Origin: Chloroflexota bacterium
Lineage (GTDB): Bacteria; Chloroflexota; Limnocylindria; Limnocylindrales; CSP1-4
DNA length: 38,064 bases
Assembly (NCBI GenBank): GCA_025935925.1
Contig: JAICUI010000029.1
Span: 1 to 38,064, forward strand
Direction of reading: 5' to 3'
In this document: piece by piece, positions 14,902 through 23,119 of the stretch
How the letters are laid out: each line of letters opens with the position of its first letter
How positions within the stretch are numbered: position 1 is the first letter of the stretch
Program-made: the position numbers and the translations under genes
The notes under the pieces: generated by a model
Told to the model about the DNA's origin: nothing
The model's database searches: none
Seen by the model: the letters and a program-made list of their open reading frames with translations, nothing else

Positions 14902-16266
14902 CTACGGCCCGTTCGCGTCGAGCTTCGCCTGCATCTGCGAGGCGAGGTCGTCGAGTGCCGACTGCGGGTCGGCGCCGCCGGTCGTCACCGCGCTCAGCGC
15001 GCTGCCCAGGCCGTCTTTGAGCTCGGCGTAGACCGAGATCATCGGCGTGGTCCAGGCGTCCTTGTGGTTGACGAGGTCGAGGAACGTCTGCTGGTTGGGG
15101 ATCGCCGTCAACGTCGGATCCGTGAGCAGGGACTTGAGCTGCGGCACGCTCGCGTTCTGGATGTCCATCGTCTTCGACGGCGGGTCGGTCATGAGGTACA
15201 TGCCGAACTTGGCCGCCGCCTCCGGGTTCGTGGACCCGGTCGGGATCATGAACGCGTTGCCGTTGATGAACGCCGCGCCGTACTTGTCCGGGCTGATCGC
15301 CGGGATCGGGGCGGTCTTGTAGTGGAGGTCGGGTGCGTTCTTCGGGATGTAGGACGCGCCGTTCTCCCACTCGCCGTAGATCCCCATCGCCTGCTTCCCG
15401 GTGTCGAGCAGGCCCGCGTCACCGCCGGTGCGCGTCGCGACCAGGCCGGTCATCGCGTTGTTCTTGTTGTACGTGTCGTACCACTTCTTGTACCACTGGA
15501 ACCACGCGACGCACTCGGGGCTGTTGACCGTGATCTTCTTGCTGGCCTCGTCGTAGAACTGGCAGTTGAAGAGGTTCGACGTGGACTCGAGGTTCTTGTC
15601 CGGGTCATCGGGGATGAACCCGGCGCGCTCGAGCGTCTTGCCGTCGGCGCTCCACTTGGTGAGCTTCGCCGCATCGGCCCACAGCTCGTCGGGCGTCGTC
15701 GGCGGCTTGTTCGGGTCGAGGCCGACCTCGGTGAAGGCGTCGGTGTTGTAGTACAGCGCCCAGGTGTCCTGGCCGAACGGCAGGCCATACTGCTTGCCCT
15801 GATACTGCGTCCACTTGAGCGACGACGGGATGATGTCGCTCGTGTCCGCGCCGATCTTCGTCAGCAGGTCATCGAGCGGCATGATCACGCTGTCGTGAGC
15901 GAAGCCCGCGACGGCGCTGTTGTCGCACATGATCACCATGTCGGGCGGCGCGCCACCGGCGACGGCCGCGGCGACCTCCTCGGTCTGGATGTTGCCGCTG
16001 ATGCCCTTGACCTGGATCTCGGGGTGCTGCTGGTTCCAGGCCTGGATCACCTGCTCCATGGCCTTGACCTCGCCCTCGCCGCCCCAGCAGTAGCGGAGCG
16101 TGAGGGTCACCGCCTCCGCCGGTGCGGAAGCGGCCGTCGATGCGTCCTCGGTCGCCGGCGCCCCGGAGCCGGCGCTCGCGGGCGCTGCGGTGGGCGTCGG
16201 GCCGGCGCTGCCGCAGGCCGCCGCCAGCAGCGCGCCGCCCATCAGCAAGGCGAGTCTGGATCTCAT
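14902..16266 (-). CDS. Carbohydrate ABC transporter substrate-binding lipoprotein
   Basis: A 454-residue extracellular solute-binding protein family 1 member. It begins with a lipoprotein signal, MRSRLALLMGGALLAAAC, with Cys18 as the lipid anchor. A Pro/Ala/Ser/Thr linker to about residue 50 follows, then the mature domain starting VTLTLRYCWGGEGEVKAMEQ. Typical features include PDMVIMCDN, YGLPFGQDTWALYYNTDAF near 165 and a C-terminal ALSAVTTGGADPQSALDDLASQMQ. It delivers an oligosaccharide to the MalF/MalG-like permeases encoded upstream on the same strand; the nearby GH125 suggests alpha-mannosides, which is inference. It has its own promoter with two operator copies about 98-142 bp upstream, and a strong GGAGGAG ribosome binding site (16274-16280). 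Confidence 0.95.
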   Translation of the reverse strand: MRSRLALLMGGALLAAACGSAGPTPTAAPASAGSGAPATEDASTAASAPAEAVTLTLRYCWGGEGEVKAMEQVIQAWNQQHPEIQVKGISGNIQTEEVAAAVAGGAPPDMVIMCDNSAVAGFAHDSVIMPLDDLLTKIGADTSDIIPSSLKWTQYQGKQYGLPFGQDTWALYYNTDAFTEVGLDPNKPPTTPDELWADAAKLTKWSADGKTLERAGFIPDDPDKNLESTSNLFNCQFYDEASKKITVNSPECVAWFQWYKKWYDTYNKNNAMTGLVATRTGGDAGLLDTGKQAMGIYGEWENGASYIPKNAPDLHYKTAPIPAISPDKYGAAFINGNAFMIPTGSTNPEAAAKFGMYLMTDPPSKTMDIQNASVPQLKSLLTDPTLTAIPNQQTFLDLVNHKDAWTTPMISVYAELKDGLGSALSAVTTGGADPQSALDDLASQMQAKLDANGP

Positions 16267-16363
16267 CCGTGCTCTCCTCCAGGTGCCACGATCGCCTCCG
16301 CGCCAGGCTCAACGCGTCGGAAGGTCGCGTCGAGCGCCCCGGGAGTGCTTCCGGCCGGAGCGA

Positions 16364-16408
16364 TTGAACCAAATCTGAACCGTCGAAGTCAACAACCAAA
16401 TCTGAACC
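16364..16408 (+). promoter_or_regulatory. Tandem double operator upstream of the binding-protein gene
   Basis: Copy one is TTGAACC-AAAT-CTGAACC (16364-16381). Copy two is AACAACC-AAAT-CTGAACC (16391-16408). The 15-mer AACCAAATCTGAACC is repeated exactly, 27 bp apart (16367 and 16394). This is the only promoter with two near-complete copies side by side. The rest of the gap 16267-16557 holds only the ribosome binding site and no gene. Confidence 0.75.
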
Positions 16409-16557
16409 AATTGCCGGGATCTGTCGCGCCGTCGCCGTTGGGCCGGCGCGCGAGCGGCGAATGCCGGCGTCGGCCGGGAGATCGCCACGGGACGACGTCC
16501 GGGCGCGCGCGCTGCGCGGGACATCCGCTCCCGCGACCGCGCGGACGTTCGCGTGCG

Positions 16558-17460
16558 TCAGGCCGCGGCGGGGCGCAGCTCGCGCGCGAAGAACGCACCG
16601 ACGAGCGCACGCATCTCCGGCGTCTCCCGGTGGCCGGTCCCCGGCTGGACGAACACCTCGAGCGCGCCGGACGCGCCGGCCGCGTCGTACATCGGGCGGG
16701 TCACGGCGAGCGCCCGCTCGACGCTCGGCGGCGGAGTCAGCTCATCCTCGTCGCCCAGGCAGATCAGCTGCGGGCGGGGCGCCACGAGGCCCGCGATCTC
16801 GCCGGTGGAGGTGTGTCGCAGAAGGCCCGCGACGAGCAGGTAGATGCCGTGGTTGTCGTGGGCGCCGAGGTCGACGAGGGTCGCATAGTCCGCGTAGCAG
16901 CACAGGTGCGCGACGGCCCGGATCCGGGTGTCGAGAGCGGCGTGCCAGTACGCGAGGGTCGACCCGAGCGAGATCCCGAACGCGCCCACGCGGGTCTCGT
17001 CGACGTCGTCGCGCGACATGAGGTAGCTGAGCGCGGCGGCCTGCTCGCAGAGCATCTGGCCGATCAGCGACGTGCCGTACCAGAGGTGGGCCTTCGCGGC
17101 CGCGCTCTCCCGGACGTCGTGGCGGTCGCCGAACGTCGGCATGTCGATGCACAGCGTGACGTAGCCCTCGCGGGCGAGCCACGGCCCGAAGGGTCGCTGG
17201 AGGTACGAGCGCCCGTCCAGCAGCTCGCTCGCGCCGATGTCGTGGCGGTCGCCGTGCGAGTGACCGTACAGCACCGCCGGGTACGCCCCGCCGCTCCGCG
17301 GCCGGGTCAGGAACCCGCGGACGACGCCCGCACCGGCGATGTCGAACGCCAGGCGCTCCACGACGTACCCGTCGCGAGCCACGACCTCCGCGGAGCGCAG
17401 CCCGATCGCCGGCTCGCGGAACGCGAGGAGTACCGCCAGCCGCGCTCTCGAGATGGGCAA
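16558..17460 (-). CDS. Alpha/beta hydrolase (acetyl-xylan-esterase/dienelactone-hydrolase-like)
   Basis: A 300-residue alpha/beta hydrolase. The nucleophile elbow GISLGS is near 143-148, the acid probably in LGDEDELTPP near 245, and the catalytic His in GTGHRETPEM near 280. The segment AVLYGHSHGDRHDIG near 63 would form the oxyanion side. The 45-residue N-terminal extension and FLTRP...YPAVLY are typical of prolyl-oligopeptidase-like and acetyl-esterase-like members. It has no signal peptide and starts 7 nt after the MalG-like permease, so it is the third gene of the importer operon. I infer that it removes acyl groups from imported sugars, but ester type and substrate are unproven. Confidence 0.82.
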   Translation of the reverse strand: MPISRARLAVLLAFREPAIGLRSAEVVARDGYVVERLAFDIAGAGVVRGFLTRPRSGGAYPAVLYGHSHGDRHDIGASELLDGRSYLQRPFGPWLAREGYVTLCIDMPTFGDRHDVRESAAAKAHLWYGTSLIGQMLCEQAAALSYLMSRDDVDETRVGAFGISLGSTLAYWHAALDTRIRAVAHLCCYADYATLVDLGAHDNHGIYLLVAGLLRHTSTGEIAGLVAPRPQLICLGDEDELTPPPSVERALAVTRPMYDAAGASGALEVFVQPGTGHRETPEMRALVGAFFARELRPAAA

Positions 17461-17467
17461 CCGGCCC

Positions 17468-18343
17468 TCAGCCCTTTGACCCCGTCAGCGTGAGCCCCTC
17501 GATGAACGAGCGCTGGGCGACGAAGTAGATGACGACGAGCGGCAGCGCGACGACCACGGACGCCGCCATCAGGCGGGGCCAGTCCGTGCTGTGGTTCGTC
17601 TGGAAGACCTGGAGCGCCACGGACAGCGGACGCAGCTCGGGCTTCTGCAGGTAGATCAGGGGGCCGTAGAAGTCGTTCCACTTGTCGATGAAGGTGAGCA
17701 GTCCCACGGTGATCAGCGCCGGCTTCGACAGCGGGACGACGACCCGGATGAGGATCCGCAGCTCGCTCGCGCCATCCATCCGGGCCGCGTCGAGCAGGTC
17801 GTTCGGGATCCCGAGGAAGAACTGGCGCAGCAGGAAGATGAAGAACGGCGTGCCGAGGAACGACGGCACGATCAGCGGCAGGAAGGTGTTGATCCAGCCG
17901 AGCTTCGCGTAGATGACGTACAGCGGGATGAACGTCACCTGGCCGGGCAGCATCATCGTGGCGAGCACGACCACGAACACGATGTTCCGGCCCGGCCACT
18001 TCACGAGCGCGAACCCGTACGCGACGAGGCTGCACGAGACGAGCGTCCCGATGACGGAAGGTACGGCGTAGATGAGCGTGTTCCGCAGCGCCCCGATGAA
18101 GTTCATCTGCTCCAACGCCTTCGGGAAGGCATCGAACGTGAACGGGTTCGGGATCAGCACCGGCGGCGAGGCGATCGACTGCGGCTGGGTCTTCAGCGAC
18201 GTGGTGATCATCCAGATGAACGGCAGCAGGTACACCGCGGCGAGCACGATCAGCACGATCGTCGGCACGCTGTGGGCGACCCGCGACCACCGGCGGCGAG
18301 TCCCCTGTGCCTCGAGCGGCCGGGACGTCGCGACGGCCTTCAT
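17468..18343 (-). CDS. Carbohydrate ABC transporter permease, MalG/UgpE type
   Basis: A 291-residue inner-membrane permease with six predicted helices. The first is VPTIVLIVLAAVYLLPFIWM near 26-45, and the cytoplasmic EAA loop is DAARMDGASELRILIRVVVPLSKPAL near 195-220, which docks the ATPase. The WNDFYGPLIYL segment near 235 and the C-terminal RSFIEGLTLTGSKG are diagnostic of the MalG branch (CUT1 family). It begins at ATG 18343, overlapping the stop of the MalF-like gene by 4 nt. No CUT1 ATPase is in the window, so a shared MsmK/UgpC-like ATPase encoded elsewhere is expected. Confidence 0.95.
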   Translation of the reverse strand: MKAVATSRPLEAQGTRRRWSRVAHSVPTIVLIVLAAVYLLPFIWMITTSLKTQPQSIASPPVLIPNPFTFDAFPKALEQMNFIGALRNTLIYAVPSVIGTLVSCSLVAYGFALVKWPGRNIVFVVVLATMMLPGQVTFIPLYVIYAKLGWINTFLPLIVPSFLGTPFFIFLLRQFFLGIPNDLLDAARMDGASELRILIRVVVPLSKPALITVGLLTFIDKWNDFYGPLIYLQKPELRPLSVALQVFQTNHSTDWPRLMAASVVVALPLVVIYFVAQRSFIEGLTLTGSKG

Positions 18344-19335
18344 CGTTCGCTCTCGTAGTAGACCCGGTTCCGGGACACGCGGAGCATCACGAGCGTGGCG
18401 AGGAGGATGGCGACGAGCAGAACCCACGCGAGGGCCGACCCGTAGCCCATCTCGAAATAGCGGAACGCGACGTTGTACAGGTTGAGGCCGTACAGGAGCA
18501 TCGAGTTCTGGATGCCGCCGATCGACGCGTCGTTGGTCGCCGCGGTCACGCCCCTCGCGATGACGTACGCCTGCGTGAAGGCCTGGAACGCCGCGATCCC
18601 GCCGACGATCAGGTTGAACAGGATGGCCGGGCTGATCATTGGGATGGTGACGTGGCGCAGCTTCACCCACGACCCGGCCCCGTCCACCTCCGCGGCTTCG
18701 TACAGCTGGCGGTTGACGCCCTGGAGGGCGCTCAGGTAGATGATCACGACGTCGCCCGCGCTCCAGACCATGAGCAGCACGAGGCCGGGCTTCGCCCACG
18801 ACGGGTCGAAGAACCAGCCGGGGCCGTGGATGCCGACGACCGAGAGCGCCTGGTTGACGAGGCCGATGGACGGGTTGAGGAGGAAGATCCACAGCAGGCC
18901 CGCGGCGACGGCGGGGATCACCACCGGGAGGTAGAAGACGGTCCGGAAGCCGCCGAGGCCGCGCACGCGCTTGTTGTTCAGCAGCAGCGCGATCCCGAGC
19001 GCGACGAGGATCGCGAGCGGGACCCCGACCAGGGTCAGGAACAGCGTGTTGCCGAGCGACTTCCAGAACAACGGGTCCTTGAGCAGGTTCGCGTAATTGT
19101 TGAGCCCGATCCATTGGGGCGTCTGGAGGATCTTGAAGTTGGTGAAGCTGTAGTAGAGCGACGCCAGCGCGGGGTAGAGCGTGAAGGCCACGAACCCCAC
19201 CAGCCACGGCGAGATGAACAGCAGCCCGGTGCGGAGGTTCTTCCGCTCGCCTCGGGTCAGCGTCCGGCGCGACGGGCGCCGGGCCTTGCCGGCGGTCGGC
19301 TGGACGGGGGCCGACGGCCGGCTCACCGCCGTCAC
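18340..19335 (-). CDS. Carbohydrate ABC transporter permease, MalF/UgpA type
   Basis: A 331-residue permease with six helices after a basic, Pro-rich N-terminal tail of about 35 residues. The first helix is LLFISPWLVGFVAFTLYPALASL. FTNFKILQTPQWIGLNNYANLL, typical of UgpA/LacF proteins, is followed by an EAA loop YEAAEVDGAGSWVKLRHVTIPMISP near 235-260. It is the first gene of the operon permease-permease-hydrolase. The start is GTG at 19335; an internal start cannot be excluded because the tail is low in complexity. The promoter lies in the gap to the divergent GntR gene and contains an exact TTGAACC direct repeat about 100 bp upstream. Confidence 0.95.
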   Translation of the reverse strand: MTAVSRPSAPVQPTAGKARRPSRRTLTRGERKNLRTGLLFISPWLVGFVAFTLYPALASLYYSFTNFKILQTPQWIGLNNYANLLKDPLFWKSLGNTLFLTLVGVPLAILVALGIALLLNNKRVRGLGGFRTVFYLPVVIPAVAAGLLWIFLLNPSIGLVNQALSVVGIHGPGWFFDPSWAKPGLVLLMVWSAGDVVIIYLSALQGVNRQLYEAAEVDGAGSWVKLRHVTIPMISPAILFNLIVGGIAAFQAFTQAYVIARGVTAATNDASIGGIQNSMLLYGLNLYNVAFRYFEMGYGSALAWVLLVAILLATLVMLRVSRNRVYYESER

Positions 19336-19436
19336 ATCAGCCGCCGACGGCTATGCTCGGTTGCTGAGACCACTGCCCTGCGGACCTCCAGCGACGGATC
19401 TTCGGGGCGCGCGTCCGGCTGCGCGGAGCGGAGCAA

Positions 19437-19454
19437 TTGAACCAAAGTTGAACC
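19437..19454 (+). promoter_or_regulatory. Direct-repeat operator, permease/GntR divergent promoter
   Basis: TTGAACC-AAAG-TTGAACC, identical over 18 bp to the core copy at the GH4 gene. It ends 31 bp before the FCD-GntR start and lies 101 bp before the MalF-like gene. The flanking 48 bp (19434-19481) align with the region at 16361-16408, about 35 of 48 bases identical, including a decayed second copy. Confidence 0.75.
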
Positions 19455-19485
19455 GCTGGAGTCAACGACGAAGTGAGCGCCGCGC

Positions 19486-20235
19486 GTGGCCGTCGTGACG
19501 GCGCCGCGCGGCATCCACGCGGGGGTCGTGCAGGGCATCGGGCGCCGGATCGTCCGCGGCGACCTCGCCCCGGGCGAGATCCTGCCCGAGCAGGGGCAGC
19601 TCAGCCGGCAGCTCGGCGTCAGCCGGACGGTCGTCAGGGAGGCCACCAAGGTCCTGGCGGCGAAGGGCCTCGTCGAATCCCGGTCGAAGCGCGGGACGGT
19701 CGTCCTGCCACGCTCGGAGTGGCGGCTGCTCGACCCCGACGTGCTCGGCTGGCTGACGGAGGCGGGGCTCGACCCGGAGTTCCTCGAGAGCATGTTCGAG
19801 GTCCGCCTGATCATCGAGCCCGCCGCCGCGCGACTCGCGGCGCAGCGCGCGACCGCGGACGAGCTCGAGGCGGTCCGGGCCGCATTCGACGCGATGGCCA
19901 AGGCCACCGACGAGCCGAGCTATCTCGAGGCCGACATCCGCTACCACGCCATGCTGGTCGCGGCGACGCACAACGGTCACCTCGTGCAGCTCGTCGCGTC
20001 ATTCGGGCCCGCGCTGCAGGCCGGCCTGCGCGTGCTGACGCGCCACGGATGGGAGTGGCCCGACTTCCTCGAGTACAGCATCGGCCCCCACCGCGAGGTG
20101 TTCGACGCGGTCGTCGCGCGCGACCCGGACCGGGCCGCCGAAGCGATGGAGCGGCTGGTCACCCAGTCGAGGCTGAGCCTCGACCACCCGTCGGGCCCCG
20201 AGCATCCTCCGGCCCGGTCGTTCAGCCGTGGGTGA
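19486..20235 (+). CDS. FadR/GntR-family transcriptional regulator (FCD domain)
   Basis: A 249-residue repressor-type regulator. The N-terminal winged helix (about 12-75) contains the GntR motif VRGDLAPGEILPEQGQLSRQLGVSRTVVREATKVLAAKGLVESR. The C-terminal all-helical FCD domain has EVRLIIEPAAARLAA near 105 and the metal-site residues in DIRYHAML near 150 and GPHREVFDAV near 205. Such proteins sense sugar acids or other small acids (for example DgoR, UxuR). It starts at GTG 19486. It is divergent from the sugar permease gene and convergent with the IlvD/Edd dehydratase, overlapping it by 14 bp. A FadR-type half-palindrome lies in the dehydratase/dehydrogenase promoter (21991-22004), which makes those genes its probable targets. 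Confidence 0.93.
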   Translation: MAVVTAPRGIHAGVVQGIGRRIVRGDLAPGEILPEQGQLSRQLGVSRTVVREATKVLAAKGLVESRSKRGTVVLPRSEWRLLDPDVLGWLTEAGLDPEFLESMFEVRLIIEPAAARLAAQRATADELEAVRAAFDAMAKATDEPSYLEADIRYHAMLVAATHNGHLVQLVASFGPALQAGLRVLTRHGWEWPDFLEYSIGPHREVFDAVVARDPDRAAEAMERLVTQSRLSLDHPSGPEHPPARSFSRG

Positions 20236-21949
20236 TGCCTGCCCGGACCGGCGCTGAGCTGCCGACGAGGAAGTCCAGGTCGCAGCCGCGGTCGGCCTGC
20301 GTCACCGTGCGCACGTAAAGCCCGCGATAGCCGCGCACGTCGCGGACCGGACGCGGCGTCCACGCGCGTCGTCGCGACTCGAGCTCCTCGGCCGCGACCA
20401 GCAGGTCGAGGCGCCGCCCGGCCGTGTCGAGGCGGATCCGGTCGCCCGTCCGCACGAGCGCCAGCGGTCCGCCGGCCGAGGCCTCCGGGGCGACGTGGAG
20501 GATGACCGTACCGAACCCCGTCCCGCTCATCCGGGCGTCGCTGATCCGGACCATGTCCCGGACGCCGCGCCGGAGCAGGTAGTCCGGCATCGGCAGATGC
20601 CCAACCTCGGGCATGCCAGGGAACCCGACCGGTCCGGCGTTCCGGAGGACGAGGACGTCGTCGGGCTCGATCTCGAGCGCCGGGTCGTCGACTGTCGCGT
20701 GGAGCTCGTCGACCGACTCGAACACGACGGCGCGCCCCTCGTGCTGGAGGAGGGCCTCGCTCGCCGCCGAGACCTTGAGCACCGCACCGTCCGGGCACAG
20801 GCTGCCGCGCAGGATCGCGAGGCTGCCGCCGGCATGCAGCGGACGGTCGCGCTGCCGGATGACGTCGTCGTTCACGATCCGTGCGCCGGCGATCGACTCG
20901 CCCAGCGTCCGTCCGGTGACGGTGAGCGCATCCAGGTGGAGGAGGTCCGCCATCTGCGCGTGGACCGCCGGCAGGCCGCCGGCGAAGTAGAAGTCCTCCA
21001 TCAGGTACTGGCCGGAGGGCTTGAGGTTCACCAGGAGCGGCGTCGATGCGGCCAGCTCGTCGAAGAGGTCGAGCGGCAGGTCGACGCCGAGGCGGCCGGC
21101 GATCGCCACCAGGTGGATGACGGCGTTCGTCGAGCCGCCGATCGCGTGCAGGGTGCGGATGGCATTCTCGAACGCCGCGCGCGTCATGATGTCCGACGGC
21201 CTCGTCCCGGCCGCGACGAGGTCGAGGATCTGCGCGCCGGCGCGTTCGGCCACGTGGCGCCGCCGCGCGTCGACCGCGGGGATCGCCGCGCTGCCGCCCG
21301 GCGCCATGCCGAGGGCCTCGGTCAGGCAGCCCATCGTGGACGCGGTGCCCATCGGCGAGCAGTGCCCGTCGCTGCGGCACATCCCCGACTCGAACTCGTC
21401 CCAGTCGGCCTGGCTGAAGCGGCCCGCGCGCAGCTCGTCGTGCAGCCGCCAGCAGTCGGTGCACGCGCCGACGTCCTCGTTGCGGAATCGGCCGCTGAGC
21501 ATCGGCCCACCCGTCACCATCAGCGTGGGCACGTCGACGCTCGCGGCGCCCATCAGGCTCGCCGGGATCGTCTTGTCGCAGCTGGCCAGGAGCACGACCC
21601 CGTCGAGTGGGTTGCCGCGGATCAGTTCCTCGACGGCCATCGCCATCAGGTTCCGGTAGAGCATCGCGGTCGGCTTGATGATCGGCTCCCCGAGCGAGAT
21701 GACCGGGACCTCGACGGGGAAGCCGCCCGCGCGGAGGACGCCACGCCGCACGTGCTCCGCGAGGTCGCGCAGGTGGGCGTTGCATCCCGCGACCTCGCTC
21801 CAGCTGTTCATGATCCCGATGATCGGCCGGCCCAGGAAGGTCTCCTCCGGGTAGCCCTGCATCCGGAACTGGGACCGATGTCCGATGAGGTCGAGCGCCC
21901 CGGTGTCCCACCACGACTCGCTGCGCAGCGGTCCGTCCTCGCGTGTCAC
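20222..21949 (-). CDS. IlvD/Edd-family sugar-acid dehydratase
   Basis: A 575-residue Fe-S dehydratase that removes water from an aldonic acid to give a 2-keto-3-deoxy acid. Three cysteines, Cys56 (AGCNAH), Cys124 (ASCDKTIP) and Cys197 (GHCSPMGTAST), match in spacing the cluster ligands of pentonate dehydratases such as L-arabinonate dehydratase. Lys126 in CDKT is the expected carbamylated lysine. MSGTGFGTVILHVAPEA near the C-terminus is also characteristic of this sugar-acid branch rather than of dihydroxy-acid dehydratase in valine synthesis. It starts with GTG at 21949. It shares a promoter region with the divergent zinc dehydrogenase, which could supply its aldonate substrate. The exact sugar (arabinonate, xylonate, galactonate, fuconate) is not decidable here. 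Confidence 0.9.
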   Translation of the reverse strand: MTREDGPLRSESWWDTGALDLIGHRSQFRMQGYPEETFLGRPIIGIMNSWSEVAGCNAHLRDLAEHVRRGVLRAGGFPVEVPVISLGEPIIKPTAMLYRNLMAMAVEELIRGNPLDGVVLLASCDKTIPASLMGAASVDVPTLMVTGGPMLSGRFRNEDVGACTDCWRLHDELRAGRFSQADWDEFESGMCRSDGHCSPMGTASTMGCLTEALGMAPGGSAAIPAVDARRRHVAERAGAQILDLVAAGTRPSDIMTRAAFENAIRTLHAIGGSTNAVIHLVAIAGRLGVDLPLDLFDELAASTPLLVNLKPSGQYLMEDFYFAGGLPAVHAQMADLLHLDALTVTGRTLGESIAGARIVNDDVIRQRDRPLHAGGSLAILRGSLCPDGAVLKVSAASEALLQHEGRAVVFESVDELHATVDDPALEIEPDDVLVLRNAGPVGFPGMPEVGHLPMPDYLLRRGVRDMVRISDARMSGTGFGTVILHVAPEASAGGPLALVRTGDRIRLDTAGRRLDLLVAAEELESRRRAWTPRPVRDVRGYRGLYVRTVTQADRGCDLDFLVGSSAPVRAGITHG

Positions 21950-21990
21950 GCTGGCCCTCCCCGGGCAGTGCCCGAAACCGGAACCTATTC

Positions 21991-22004
21991 ATCGTATGAT
22001 ATGG
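21991..22004. promoter_or_regulatory. FadR/GntR-like operator overlapping a -10-like box
   Basis: ATCGTATGATATGG sits in an AT-richer island of the 159-bp dehydratase/dehydrogenase divergent promoter. GTATGATAT is one mismatch from the palindrome GTATNATAC common to FCD-type GntR sites, and TATGAT (21995-22000) resembles a -10 hexamer. No good -35 box is evident. Confidence 0.45.
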
Positions 22005-22108
22005 CAGTATGAGCGGCCGATGCGGAAGCCCTTCCCCGATCACCGGCCTCGATCCCGAGAGCGCCGACCCCGTTCGATGACGGGGCAGGCTCGATGTTGG
22101 CACCCCGC

Positions 22109-23119
22109 ATGAAGGCCGTCCGCTGGCACGCGCGCGACGACGTCCGCGTCGACGACGTGCCCGTCCCCATGCCCGGCCACGGCGAGGTCGTGCTCCGGAT
22201 CGAGGGCGCGGCGATCTGCGGCACCGACGTCGACGAGGTGCGCGCGGGCCCGGTGACCGTCCCCGTCCGGCCGCATCCGGTCAGCGGTCGCTCCGCGCCC
22301 ATCACCCTCGGGCACGAGATGGTCGGCGTGGTCGCCTCGGTCGGCTCTGGCTCCACGCTCGCGGTCGGCGATCGCGTCGCGCCCTGGCCGTCGCGGCCCT
22401 GCGGCCGGTGCCGTGACTGCCTGACGGGTCACGAGAACCGGTGCCCGGACACCGTCGCGCTGGGGATGAGCGCGGACGGCGGCATGGCCGACTTCCTCGT
22501 GGTCGACGGCGCCCGGTGCGTCCGGATCGGGACCGGCGTCGCGCTGGAGCGGGCCGTCCTCGTGGAGCCGTACGCGGTCGCGCTCCACGCCCTGCGCCGG
22601 GTCGACGTCGCCGGGCGCCGCGTGGCCGTCGTCGGGACGGGTTCGCTCGGCCTGTGCGTCGTCGAGGCGGTGGCGCGCGCGGGCGCGTCCGAGGTCGTGG
22701 CCGTCGATCGGTCATCGGACGCGCTCGAGCCCGCAAGCGGGGCCGGCGCCACGGCCTCCATGACGCCCGACGGCGCGCCGGCCATCGACGCCGACATCGC
22801 GATCGAGGCCGCCGGCGCGGATGCCGCGGTCGCGGTGGCCATCGCCGCCGCCCGACGCGGCGGCACGGTCGTCGTGCTCGGCGGCCACGTCCGCCCGACG
22901 GCCGTCGACCTCCTCGACGTCACCGTCCGCGAGATCGTCCTCCAAGGGTGCGTGAGCCACGCGTTCACCGATTTCGCGGCCGCGGCTCGCGCGATCGACG
23001 CGGGCGAGCTCGCCGCGGTGGAACGGCCCGTCGAGGTCGCGCCCCTTCGGGACGGCCCGGCGCTCCTGCGGACGGGTGGGGGGCACGCGAAGCGGATCCT
23101 CGTGCCGGAGGCCGCGTGA
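22109..23119 (+). CDS. Zinc-dependent medium-chain dehydrogenase (sorbitol/threonine dehydrogenase-like)
   Basis: From ATG 22109 (MKAVRWHARDD, the usual family N-terminus; an ATG at 22094 adds five residues) the protein has 336 residues. Catalytic zinc ligands are in AAICGTDVDEV near 38 and ITLGHEMVG near 70. The structural zinc site CGRCRDCLTGHENRC near 98-112 has all four cysteines. The NAD-binding motif is VVGTGSLGLC near 180. It oxidises an alcohol or sugar hydroxyl. The GTGA overlap with the aldolase gene and the divergent sugar-acid dehydratase suggest a sugar 1-dehydrogenase or polyol dehydrogenase opening a sugar-acid pathway. Substrate assignment is inference. Confidence 0.9.
   Translation: MKAVRWHARDDVRVDDVPVPMPGHGEVVLRIEGAAICGTDVDEVRAGPVTVPVRPHPVSGRSAPITLGHEMVGVVASVGSGSTLAVGDRVAPWPSRPCGRCRDCLTGHENRCPDTVALGMSADGGMADFLVVDGARCVRIGTGVALERAVLVEPYAVALHALRRVDVAGRRVAVVGTGSLGLCVVEAVARAGASEVVAVDRSSDALEPASGAGATASMTPDGAPAIDADIAIEAAGADAAVAVAIAAARRGGTVVVLGGHVRPTAVDLLDVTVREIVLQGCVSHAFTDFAAAARAIDAGELAAVERPVEVAPLRDGPALLRTGGGHAKRILVPEAA

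Noticed and set aside
20495..22012. Plus-strand 505-residue frame opposite the IlvD/Edd gene
   Set aside because: Low-complexity Arg/Val/Asp-rich antisense product; the dehydratase on the other strand is unambiguous.
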